Shown piece after piece: positions 1 to 6,777 of a DNA stretch of 9,753 nt (positions are counted from its first letter, which is position 1; each line of letters opens with the position of its first letter). This stretch comes from Thermoplasmatales archaeon ex4484_6 (lineage in GTDB: Archaea > Thermoplasmatota > Penumbrarchaeia > Penumbrarchaeales > Penumbrarchaeaceae). The stretch lies in contig NJDO01000060.1 in the NCBI GenBank assembly GCA_002254385.1, positions 1-9,753 on the forward strand, in the 5' to 3' direction. Both the position numbers and the translations under genes were made by a program. The notes under the pieces are model-generated. The model was not told where the DNA came from, made no database searches, and saw nothing but the letters and a program-made list of their open reading frames with translations.

Positions 1-1
1 T

Positions 2-271
2 TGCGGCGGTAATTTCGGAGTGGAAGTATGCGAGAGGTTCGGATGCGGAGGCAAGATGCTTTGCCCCATCTGCGGTGGGAACAATCTCTCGAGCAAGCGT
101 GAGGCAGTTAGCAGCCCTTACGACTTCAAGAAGGAAAAAAGAAGATTGTACGGCTCGAAGAAGGCCGCTTCCGAAATTGAGGCCAGATATTTTGAAGAGA
201 AGATCACAAGAGAAAGAACGGAAAAACCAGGGGAAAGCATTCGGAAAACGGAGCATGAAAGGCAGCTTTGA
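2..271 (+). CDS. C-terminal part of a cysteine-rich, probably zinc-binding protein (5' end outside window)
   Basis: The frame is open from the first base of the window to a TGA at 269-271, so the gene probably begins upstream. A GTG at 20 is the only nearby internal start candidate. The visible part opens with clustered cysteines: one at the window edge followed by GG, then C-x4-C-x5-C-x2-C, including the string CGGKMLCPICGG. This spacing is typical of zinc ribbons or knuckles. The remaining 60 or so residues are strongly charged (many Lys, Arg and Glu), look helical, and end in a basic tail. I do not recognise the family. The last 68 bases overlap the 3' end of gyrA on the opposite strand, so the two genes converge without a spacer. 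Codon choice resembles the neighbouring genes. An accidental open frame antisense to a gene end cannot be excluded, but the cysteine motif lies outside the overlap and argues for a real protein. Confidence 0.5.
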   Translation, partial: CGGNFGVEVCERFGCGGKMLCPICGGNNLSSKREAVSSPYDFKKEKRRLYGSKKAASEIEARYFEEKITRERTEKPGESIRKTEHERQL

Positions 272-2795
272 TGATGTCGTCACCGTTCAACCTCATGACT
301 ATAACACCCTTTCCGACCCTGTTCACCATTCTGATTGAGGAGCTGGGAGTTCTGATGACCATTCCGCTCTGTGAAACCATCAATACCTCGCTCTCTTCCC
401 TCTCCATCATGACCTTGACCACCTCCCCCGTTTCCTTTATCTGCTCCCTCCTGATGTTTGTCACACCCCCCGCTCCTCTCCTTGTCAATCTGTAGTTCCA
501 TGCGGGAGCCCTCTTTCCGAAACCTTTCTGTGTGATTGTCAGGAGAACAGGCCCCTTCACACTCAACAGTTCCTCCTCGTCCTCCGGTTCCCCTTCTTCC
601 ATCTCCTCTTCGAACGGTTCCTCGTCGGGCGAGGGGGGCAGGACCGCCATCGATATTACCCTGTCACCCTTGTATTTCAATCTCATCCCTCTAACCCCGG
701 CAGTGACCCGGCCCATGGGCCTTACATCGGAAACCTTGAAACGGTTGGTCATGCCCAGTGCAGTGGACAGGGCGACCTCATCCCCATCCGTGCATAACTG
801 CGTATCCACGAGCTCATCACCCTCATTCAGGAGAATTGCCTTGATCCCGGTGGTTCTCGGTCTCGAATAGGCATTCAGAACGGTCCTTTTCACGAGGCCC
901 CTCTTCGTGCAGAAGATCAGATACTTGCCCTCATCGAAATCCGAAACATGAAGAGTGGACATCACCACCTCGTTCTCCTCGAGGTTCGGAAGTAGATTGA
1001 CGATGGGTTTACCTCTTGCCTGCCTTGTTCCTGTCGGAATGTTGTATCCCTTTAACCAGAAGACCTTCCCCTTGGAAGTGAAAAAGAGGATGTGGTCGTG
1101 GCTGGAGCATATGAACATATCGACCACGAAGTCCTCTTCCTTCATGCTCAGACCCTTTAGCCCCTTCCCGCCCCTGTTCTGGGTCCTGTATGTGTCCAGG
1201 TCCATCCGCTTGATGTATCCCGTATTCGTGATGGTCACGGTGATGTCCCTCTTCACGATGAGATCCTCTATATCGATTTCCTCCGCATTCTCCTCGACAA
1301 GGGTCCTTCTCTCATCACCATATCTTTCCTTCAGATAATCGAGCTCCTCGCGGATTATCCCGTCGATGCGCTCGCTTCTTTCAAGTATGTCCCTGTAATC
1401 GGCAATTGTCTTCTCGAGCTCCGATGCTTCCCTCCTTATGGAATCCATCTCGAGAGAGGTCAACCGCTGAAGTTTCATGTCAAGAATGGCCTTTGCCTGG
1501 ACCTCTGTAAGAGAGAATTCCTCGGTCAATGCTGACATGGCAACCTGAGGGTCCTTCGACCCCCTTATGATGGAGATCACTCTCTCTATGTTGTCAAGGG
1601 CCACGATGAGCCCTTCGAGAAGGTGTATGCGTTCCATGGCCTTTCTGAGATCGTGTTCCGTTCGCTTTCTTATGACCTCCCTTCTGTGGTCAAGGAAGAT
1701 CTCGAGTAACTCCTTCAGGGACATGACCCGGGGTTGACCATCTACCAGGGCAAGATTGATCACACCGAATGTTGTCTGAAGGTCAGAATGGGCATACAGC
1801 CGGTTCAGGGTCACCTCGGGGACGGCGTCCTTCCTCAGTTCGAAGACAACTCGCAGCCCGTCCTTGTCGCTTTCGTCCCTGATATCGGAGATATCCTCGA
1901 ATACTCTTGCCTTTACCAGCTCTGCTATCTTCTGCAGCATGTTGGACTTGTTCACCATGTAGGGAATCTCACTTACTACGATCCTGCTCCTCCCGTTCTT
2001 CATCTCCTCTATCTCTGCATTGGCCCTGAGGGTGATCTTTCCCCTTCCTGTGGCATATGCCTGATATATGCCGTTCTTTCCGTATATCGTTCCCCCTGTG
2101 GGAAAATCGGGTGCCATGATGTGTTCCATCAATTCCAGGAGTTCGATGTCAGGGTTATCCAGGAGCGCTTTCAAACCCTCGACTATCTCATTCAGATTAT
2201 GAGGGGGCATGTTGGTTGCCATGCCCACCGCAATGCCGGACGAACCGTTCAGGAGCAGATTGGGGAGCTTTGTGGGAAGTACCACTGGTTCCTTGAGAGA
2301 GCCGTCGTAATTTGGAACCATGTCCACCGTATCCTTGTCAATATCGGCAAGCATCTCCATGGCTATTCTTGTGGTCCTCGCCTCGGTATATCTCATTGCC
2401 GCCGCGGAATCCCCGTCAACGGATCCGAAGTTGCCCTGTCCGTCTATAAGAGGATACCTCAATGAGAAATCCTGAGCCATCCTCACCAGGGCATCATAAA
2501 CGGCCGAATCACCATGGGGATGATACTTCCCGAGAACATCTCCCACGACCCTTGCGGATTTCTTATATGATTTGCCGGCGACCATCCCGCCCTCGTTCAT
2601 GGAATGCAGTATCCGCCTGTGCACGGGCTTGAGACCGTCCCTCGCATCCGGAAGCGCCCTTCCCACGATCACGGACATTGAATAGTTGAGATAGGAGGTC
2701 CTCATTTCGTCCACGATATCTCGGTCCTGGACACCCCCCTCCTCTACCTTTTTCAAGGTCTCTGATGAATTTTCAGGGGCTCCTTCAGACGTCAA
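204..2795 (-). CDS. gyrA: DNA gyrase subunit A (bacterial-type)
   Basis: This is the DNA cleavage and wrapping subunit of gyrase, which with GyrB forms an A2B2 enzyme that introduces negative supercoils using ATP. The 863-residue protein has the full architecture. The winged-helix region carries the quinolone-pocket string HPHGDSAVYD (about 92-101), with Ser97 and Asp101 at the positions of E. coli Ser83 and Asp87. The catalytic tyrosine is Tyr136 in AAAMRYTE. The tower and coiled-coil region (about 360-500) follows, then a beta-pinwheel C-terminal domain with the GyrA box QNRGGKG (539-545), which marks gyrase rather than topoisomerase IV. The start is TTG at 2795, overlapping the gyrB end by 11 bases and preceded by a GGAGGTGA ribosome site. 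Two oddities stand out: a very acidic insert at residues 724-742 inside the pinwheel, and a hydrophobic Phe/Pro-rich tail (about 845-863) encoded where the gene overlaps its convergent neighbour. The family assignment is secure. Bacterial origin by transfer is known for archaeal gyrases and was not tested here. Confidence 0.97.
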   Translation of the reverse strand: MTSEGAPENSSETLKKVEEGGVQDRDIVDEMRTSYLNYSMSVIVGRALPDARDGLKPVHRRILHSMNEGGMVAGKSYKKSARVVGDVLGKYHPHGDSAVYDALVRMAQDFSLRYPLIDGQGNFGSVDGDSAAAMRYTEARTTRIAMEMLADIDKDTVDMVPNYDGSLKEPVVLPTKLPNLLLNGSSGIAVGMATNMPPHNLNEIVEGLKALLDNPDIELLELMEHIMAPDFPTGGTIYGKNGIYQAYATGRGKITLRANAEIEEMKNGRSRIVVSEIPYMVNKSNMLQKIAELVKARVFEDISDIRDESDKDGLRVVFELRKDAVPEVTLNRLYAHSDLQTTFGVINLALVDGQPRVMSLKELLEIFLDHRREVIRKRTEHDLRKAMERIHLLEGLIVALDNIERVISIIRGSKDPQVAMSALTEEFSLTEVQAKAILDMKLQRLTSLEMDSIRREASELEKTIADYRDILERSERIDGIIREELDYLKERYGDERRTLVEENAEEIDIEDLIVKRDITVTITNTGYIKRMDLDTYRTQNRGGKGLKGLSMKEEDFVVDMFICSSHDHILFFTSKGKVFWLKGYNIPTGTRQARGKPIVNLLPNLEENEVVMSTLHVSDFDEGKYLIFCTKRGLVKRTVLNAYSRPRTTGIKAILLNEGDELVDTQLCTDGDEVALSTALGMTNRFKVSDVRPMGRVTAGVRGMRLKYKGDRVISMAVLPPSPDEEPFEEEMEEGEPEDEEELLSVKGPVLLTITQKGFGKRAPAWNYRLTRRGAGGVTNIRREQIKETGEVVKVMMEREESEVLMVSQSGMVIRTPSSSIRMVNRVGKGVIVMRLNGDDIIKAAFHAPFSECFPLVFPFFLL

Positions 2796-4719
2796 GTTCC
2801 GTCACCTCCCCGGCATGCGTCTCTATGAACTCCTTTCTGGGTTGGACCTGATCCCCCATCAATATCGTGAACATCTCATCGGCAAGAACCGCATCCTCCA
2901 GTGTCACACGGAGCAGGGTCCTCGCATCCGGATCCATGGTGGTCTCCCACAGCTGGGAAGGGTTCATCTCACCCAGTCCCTTGTATCTCTGAACGGACAC
3001 ACCGGTTCCAAGTTCGGCGACAAGCTCATCCTTCCTCTCATCCGTGAAGCAGTAGAATTCCCTCTTCCCCTTTTTCACCTTGTAAAGGGGAGGCTGAGCA
3101 ATATAGAGATGACCGCCCGTTATCAGCTCATGCATATACCTGTAAAAGAAGGTAAGGAGAAGTGTTCTTATGTGTGCTCCGTCAACATCCGCATCCGTCA
3201 TTATGACGATCTTGTGATACCGAAGATTGGCAATATCGAACTCGTCCCCTATGCCGCATCCGAGGGCGGTGATCAGGGCCCTTATCTCGTTATTTGAAAG
3301 TATCTTGTCGAGCCGCGCCTTTTCGACATTTAGAATCTTCCCCCTCAGCGGAAGTATGGCCTGGAAGGATCTGTCCCTGCCCTGCTTTGCCGAACCACCG
3401 GCGGAATCGCCCTCCACGATGTACAGTTCGGAAATCGCGGGATCGCGGGATTGACAATCGGCAAGTTTGCCCGGAAGTCCCGATCCCTCGAGGAGCCCTT
3501 TCCTCCTGGTCAGCTCCCTTGCCTTTCTGGCTGCTTCCCTGGCCTGTGAAGCCTGAAGGGCTTTTTGAAGTATCTTCTCCGCTTCTTTCGGGTGTTCCTC
3601 CAGGAACTCACGCAGTTTATCATTCAGAAAATTCTCCACCAGACCCCTGACCTCCGAATTCCCCAGCTTTGTCTTGGTTTGACCCTCGAATTGGGGTTCC
3701 GGTACTTTGACGGATACAACGCTCGTCATTCCTTCCCTGATATCCTCCCCCTGGAGCTGCTGGTCCTTTTTGAATAACTCCGTCTTGCGGGCATAATCGT
3801 TGAACGTCCTGGTCAGTGCACCTTTGAATCCGGAGAGATGCGTTCCCCCTTCGGATGTGTTGATGTTATTGGCATAAGTGAATATGTTCTCGGTATATCC
3901 ATCTGTCCAATCCATGGCAATCTCGATGGTCACACCCTCCCTCTCACCGATAAAGTATATCGGACTATCAATGAGGGAGTTCCTGTTCCTGTTTATGAAT
4001 TCCACGAAGGACACGAGGCCCCCCTCGTAGTGGAAATCTTCCTCTTTTCCGGAAGAGGCATCCCTGAGGATTATATGAATTCCCTTGTTCAGAAACGCAA
4101 GTTCCCTCAGCCGGTACGAGAGTACATCGAATTTGAATTCCCGGACCGAAAAGATTGTTTCATCCGGTAGAAATGTCACCGTAGTACCGGATCGTTCCGG
4201 ATCACAATCCCCGATGATCTTCATATCGGTGACGGCAATCCCCTTCTCATAACGTTGATGATATATCTTTCCGTTCCTGAAGACCTTCACCTCGAGATAA
4301 TCGGAAAGGGCGTTCACAACCGATACGCCCACCCCGTGAAGTCCTCCAGAGACCTTGTACGCATCCTTCTTGAACTTTCCACCCGCATGCAGTCTGGTCA
4401 TAACGATCTCCGCTGCTGGTCTCCCGTAAATGGGATGGATATCCACCGGAATTCCCCTTCCGTCATCTACCACCGTGACCGAACCATCTTGGTTCAATGT
4501 CACGTTTATTTTACTACAGTATCCTGCCATGGCCTCATCGATGGAATTGTCAACTACCTCATACACGAGATGATGAAGACCGTGAGTGTCCGTCGAACCT
4601 ATGTACATGGCAGGTCTGATCCTCACTCCCTCAAGACCCTCCAGAACTTCGATGGAAGAAGAATCATAATTCCCATTTTTTTCCTCACCCGGGCCCTTAT
4701 CACTCCTTGTATCATTCAT
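2785..4719 (-). CDS. gyrB: DNA gyrase subunit B (bacterial-type)
   Basis: This is the ATPase subunit of gyrase, which clamps the transported DNA segment and supplies the TOPRIM magnesium site for cleavage. From the ATG at 4719 the protein has 644 residues, the size of short GyrB forms that lack the large insert of E. coli GyrB. The GHKL ATPase motifs are visible: EVVDNSIDEA (about 54-63), DDGRGIPV (about 85-92) and GGLHGVGVSVVNALS (about 125-139). The TOPRIM part shows YIVEGDSAGGSAKQGRDR, MTDADVDGAHIRTLLL and QRYKGLGEMNP. The start at 4719 is preceded by a TGAGG ribosome site at good spacing and leaves about 21 residues before the conserved SSSIEVLEGLE. The frame also has an ATG at 4785, which would add 22 residues; it lies only about 15 bases from the predicted transcript start and lacks a ribosome site. 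The usual KRPGMYIGS string reads IRPAMYIGS here. It is the first gene of the gyrBA operon and overlaps gyrA by 11 bases. Confidence 0.96.
   Translation of the reverse strand: MNDTRSDKGPGEEKNGNYDSSSIEVLEGLEGVRIRPAMYIGSTDTHGLHHLVYEVVDNSIDEAMAGYCSKINVTLNQDGSVTVVDDGRGIPVDIHPIYGRPAAEIVMTRLHAGGKFKKDAYKVSGGLHGVGVSVVNALSDYLEVKVFRNGKIYHQRYEKGIAVTDMKIIGDCDPERSGTTVTFLPDETIFSVREFKFDVLSYRLRELAFLNKGIHIILRDASSGKEEDFHYEGGLVSFVEFINRNRNSLIDSPIYFIGEREGVTIEIAMDWTDGYTENIFTYANNINTSEGGTHLSGFKGALTRTFNDYARKTELFKKDQQLQGEDIREGMTSVVSVKVPEPQFEGQTKTKLGNSEVRGLVENFLNDKLREFLEEHPKEAEKILQKALQASQAREAARKARELTRRKGLLEGSGLPGKLADCQSRDPAISELYIVEGDSAGGSAKQGRDRSFQAILPLRGKILNVEKARLDKILSNNEIRALITALGCGIGDEFDIANLRYHKIVIMTDADVDGAHIRTLLLTFFYRYMHELITGGHLYIAQPPLYKVKKGKREFYCFTDERKDELVAELGTGVSVQRYKGLGEMNPSQLWETTMDPDARTLLRVTLEDAVLADEMFTILMGDQVQPRKEFIETHAGEVTELDV
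2802..2809 (-). promoter_or_regulatory. Ribosome binding site deciding the gyrA TTG start
   Basis: The minus strand reads GGAGGTGA six bases before the TTG at 2795-2793. This is close to a perfect complement of the 16S rRNA 3' end. It sits inside the last codons of gyrB, so ribosomes finishing gyrB can restart on gyrA. It supports the rare TTG start over any later ATG; the first internal Met is residue 31. Confidence 0.8.
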
Positions 4720-4763
4720 CCAAATCGCCTCAAGCACCTGGAAACCTTGAAAAGGCAACCTGT

Positions 4764-4790
4764 TCACAGGATTTCCCGGGTGCATCCCAT
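4764..4790 (-). other. Possible 8-codon leader ORF and short inverted repeat upstream of gyrB
   Basis: The predicted gyrBA leader contains an ATG at 4790 followed by eight codons (MGCTREIL) and a TGA at 4766-4764. It overlaps, in another frame, the alternative gyrB start at 4785. At its end lies a 12-base perfect inverted repeat, CCTGT-GA-ACAGG on the minus strand (4759-4770). There is no ribosome site for the short frame. This may be chance, but it would matter if the transcript starts near 4800. Confidence 0.2.
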
Positions 4791-4820
4791 CGTGTTCTAT
4801 CGAGGGCCTTTATGGTCGGT

Positions 4821-4832
4821 AGTATATATAAA
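4821..4832 (-). promoter_or_regulatory. TATA box of the gyrB-gyrA operon
   Basis: The minus strand reads TTTATATATACT, a strong archaeal TATA box. Its centre near 4827 predicts a transcript start near 4800. That gives a leader of about 80 bases to the preferred gyrB ATG at 4719, or about 15 bases to the alternative ATG at 4785. The factor-B recognition position directly upstream abuts the alternating GC tract at 4838-4859. Confidence 0.7.
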
Positions 4833-4837
4833 TCCAT

Positions 4838-4859
4838 CGCGCGCGCGTACGCGCGCGTA
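4838..4859. repeat. 22-bp alternating pyrimidine-purine tract with an 18-bp perfect palindrome
   Basis: From 4838 to 4859 every step alternates pyrimidine and purine, almost all CG/GC with central and terminal TA steps. Within it, CGCGCGCGTACGCGCGCG (4840-4857) is a perfect palindrome. Such tracts are classic candidates for left-handed Z-DNA or a cruciform under negative supercoiling. It lies five to six bases upstream of the gyrBA TATA box, in the spacer shared with the divergent gltX gene. It could also be a protein-binding site. The sequence is certain; the role is inferred. Confidence 0.75.
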
Positions 4860-4895
4860 ACTAGTGCGTTTGGAGCTGTAAAGTAGGGAAAAGAG

Positions 4896-4917
4896 AATCG
4901 AATATCGATTATCGAAT
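4896..4917. repeat. Three ATCGA units phased every 7 bp, also an imperfect palindrome
   Basis: ATCGA occurs at 4897, 4904 and 4911, exactly seven bases apart. The block is also a partial palindrome centred on ATCGAT (4904-4909), with TCGA at 4898-4901 and 4912-4915 as matching outer arms. It sits midway in the gyrBA-gltX divergent spacer, about 65 bp upstream of the gyrBA TATA box and about 110 bp upstream of gltX. It may be an operator, but no binding protein can be named. Confidence 0.4.
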
Positions 4918-4984
4918 GTAAAAAGGATCTTGAACAAGCATAGAGCTATCCCAATTATCTCCAGAGAGCTCCGGCGAGCGGGTT

Positions 4985-5008
4985 CGTGAAAGTTTTTCTA
5001 CTTTCACG
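4985..5008 (+). promoter_or_regulatory. Perfect 9-bp-stem hairpin in the gltX leader
   Basis: CGTGAAAGT (4985-4993) pairs perfectly with ACTTTCACG (5000-5008) around a 6-base T-rich loop. The gltX ATG follows 15 bases later and has no Shine-Dalgarno sequence in front of it. A weak TATA-like AATTATCT at 4953-4960 would put the transcript start near 4983, so the hairpin would form the very 5' end of the mRNA. It could equally be an operator in DNA, or a T-loop terminator-like element for upstream transcription. I see no tRNA-like or T-box-like structure around it. The rest of the 4861-4984 spacer shows no coding potential. Confidence 0.45.
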
Positions 5009-5023
5009 TGTTGCACCAATAAG

Positions 5024-6715
5024 ATGAATGATGAAATAAGGGCTCTTGTTCTTCAGAACGCCTTGGAACATAACGGGAAGGCCGATCCTGCACCCGTCCT
5101 TGGAAAGGTAATGGCATTCCATCCCGATATGAGAAAGGACCCTGCGGGAGCAAAGAGAATTGTGACCGAACTTGTCCTTGAGATTAATGGAATGACAATA
5201 GATGAACAAAAAGTATTACTGGAGAAATTGGGAGGGCCTAAAGAGATCCGCAAGAGAGAGCGTAGGGATCCCCTCTTTCCCCTTCGGATTGTGGAAGGGA
5301 AAGAAACCCGAATGAGATTCGCACCCGGCCCTTCGGGTCCTCTCCATATAGGCCACACAAGAGCTGCCATCCTGAACGATGAATACTGTAAAAGGTATGA
5401 CGGGACCTTCATCCTGAGGCTTGAAGATACAAATCCCGAAAGAATTGATCCGGAAGCATATACGATGATCCCCGAGGATCTTCAATGGATGAACGTTTCC
5501 GTTGACGAGACCTACATACAATCGGACAGATTTGAAATCTATTATGATATTGCAAGGGAACTGCTCGAAAAAGGGCATGCCTATGTGTGCACAATGGATG
5601 TGGAGGAATGGAGAGACCTGAAACTAAAGGGGAAACCGTCACCCGAAAGGGACCAAACACCGGAGGAACAGCTTGATAGATGGGATGGAATGCTCCAGGG
5701 AGCATATGACGAGGGGGAAGCGTTCATGGTCATAAAGACGGATCTCAAACACAAGAACCCCGCTGTGAGGGATTTCGTCGGAATGAGAATTCGTCACGCT
5801 CCCCATCCAAGAACGGGGGAGAGATATCATCTCTACCCCCTCTACAACCTTTCGGTCGCCATAGATGACCATCTCATGGAGTGCACCCATATCTTGAGAG
5901 GGAAGGACCATCTCAATAATACGGTGAGGCAGAAATTTGTATTCGAGCACATGGGGTGGGAACTCCCAGAATATATCCACTACGGACTTGTATCGATCCC
6001 GGATACGGTCCTGAAGACATCTCTCATACGTGAGGATATCATGTCGGGTCAATACTCCGGATGGGATGATGTGAGACTTGGGACGGTCAGAGCACTAGCT
6101 GAGCGCGGGTTCAACCCGGATTCCATCAGGAGATACTGGCTGGAAGTGGGAGTCAAGCCGGTCGATATCAGGTTCTCCTGGGAGACCCTCGAGACCATGA
6201 ACCGGGAAATAATTGACAGGAGTGCAAACAGATACTTCTTTGTGGATTCCCCAGTCCCTCTGACGATTGATAGCCCAAATCCGTTGGAAGGGAGGGCCCC
6301 TTGCCATCCGGAAGAGCCGGAGCGGGGGTACAGATATTATCGACTCGTGCCGACGGATGGCAGTATACGTGTATATCTGACACAAAAAGATGTGAATTCA
6401 CTTGAACAAGGAGAACTTATCAGGTTGAAGGATATCTGCAATGTACGGATAAAGGACATTGAAGGGCCCAGGGCAGAATTCGTAGGTATTGATCTCGAGG
6501 ATCTCAAGAATGCGAAGGGCAGGATATTGCATTGGGTTCCGGAGAAATCCCTCCCCTGCAAGGTATTGATGAGGGATGGCAGCATTGTAACGGGGCTCGT
6601 CGAGGAGGGTGCGGAAACAGCAGCGGAAAGAGGAGACGTTGTGCAGTTCGAGAGGTTCGGATACTGCAAATTGCGGATGGAAGATATGGTAGTGGGTAGG
6701 TTCACCCATAAATGA
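5024..6715 (+). CDS. gltX: Glutamyl-tRNA synthetase (archaeal class, non-discriminating type expected)
   Basis: The enzyme charges tRNA-Glu with glutamate in the cytoplasm. Archaeal members generally also charge tRNA-Gln, with later amidation by GatDE. The 563-residue protein has the roughly 90-residue N-terminal extension typical of archaeal GluRS. The class I motif FAPGPSGPLHIGH follows (about 99-111), then FILRLEDTNPERIDPEAY (about 129-146), then LSVAIDDHLMECTHILRGKDH and the SGQYSGWDDVRL region. The KMSKS counterpart reads LKTSLI (330-335), a degenerate form near the archaeal S-T/K-S pattern. A beta-barrel anticodon-binding domain fills about 400-563. The ATG at 5024 gives the expected N-terminal length. 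The zinc-knuckle segment after VCT (189-208) seems to have lost its usual metal ligands: CTMD and KPSPER are seen where archaeal relatives usually carry further Cys/His. The gene is transcribed divergently from gyrBA. A GlnRS is unlikely given the archaeal GluRS pattern. Confidence 0.95.
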   Translation: MNDEIRALVLQNALEHNGKADPAPVLGKVMAFHPDMRKDPAGAKRIVTELVLEINGMTIDEQKVLLEKLGGPKEIRKRERRDPLFPLRIVEGKETRMRFAPGPSGPLHIGHTRAAILNDEYCKRYDGTFILRLEDTNPERIDPEAYTMIPEDLQWMNVSVDETYIQSDRFEIYYDIARELLEKGHAYVCTMDVEEWRDLKLKGKPSPERDQTPEEQLDRWDGMLQGAYDEGEAFMVIKTDLKHKNPAVRDFVGMRIRHAPHPRTGERYHLYPLYNLSVAIDDHLMECTHILRGKDHLNNTVRQKFVFEHMGWELPEYIHYGLVSIPDTVLKTSLIREDIMSGQYSGWDDVRLGTVRALAERGFNPDSIRRYWLEVGVKPVDIRFSWETLETMNREIIDRSANRYFFVDSPVPLTIDSPNPLEGRAPCHPEEPERGYRYYRLVPTDGSIRVYLTQKDVNSLEQGELIRLKDICNVRIKDIEGPRAEFVGIDLEDLKNAKGRILHWVPEKSLPCKVLMRDGSIVTGLVEEGAETAAERGDVVQFERFGYCKLRMEDMVVGRFTHK

Positions 6716-6748
6716 GAACGGGATTCCACGGGACCTCCCCAACCTCCT

Positions 6749-6757
6749 TTTATAGAT
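6749..6757 (+). promoter_or_regulatory. TATA box for a leaderless small gene
   Basis: TTTATAGAT at 6749-6757 follows the gltX stop by 33 bases. Its centre is about 25 bp before the ATG at 6778, so transcription should begin at or within a base or two of that ATG. This spacing is the hallmark of archaeal leaderless mRNAs, and it fits the lack of a ribosome site before 6778. Confidence 0.6.
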
Positions 6758-6777
6758 ATCCACTCTGATAACTGATC

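Noticed and set aside
1734..2465. Long open frame antisense to gyrA (about 243 codons)
   Set aside because: It lies wholly inside the well-supported gyrA gene on the other strand, has no recognisable motif, and is explained by the codon pattern of gyrA.
2815..3297. Open frame antisense to the 3' part of gyrB
   Set aside because: It mirrors the conserved TOPRIM coding region and has no independent support.
4838..4859. GC-rich palindrome as an intrinsic terminator
   Set aside because: It lies between two divergent genes, upstream of both, and is not followed by a T tract on either strand.
4255..4860. Open frame antisense to the start of gyrB (about 201 codons)
   Set aside because: It is a shadow of gyrB with no recognisable motif and runs through the gyrBA promoter; its C-terminal codons come from the GC-repeat tract.
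4940..5012. Possible tRNA in the gltX leader (GGTTCG followed by a stem and a CACCA-like end)
   Set aside because: No acceptor stem closes, no D arm or anticodon arm can be drawn, and the GGTTCG belongs to the edge of a simple 9-bp hairpin.
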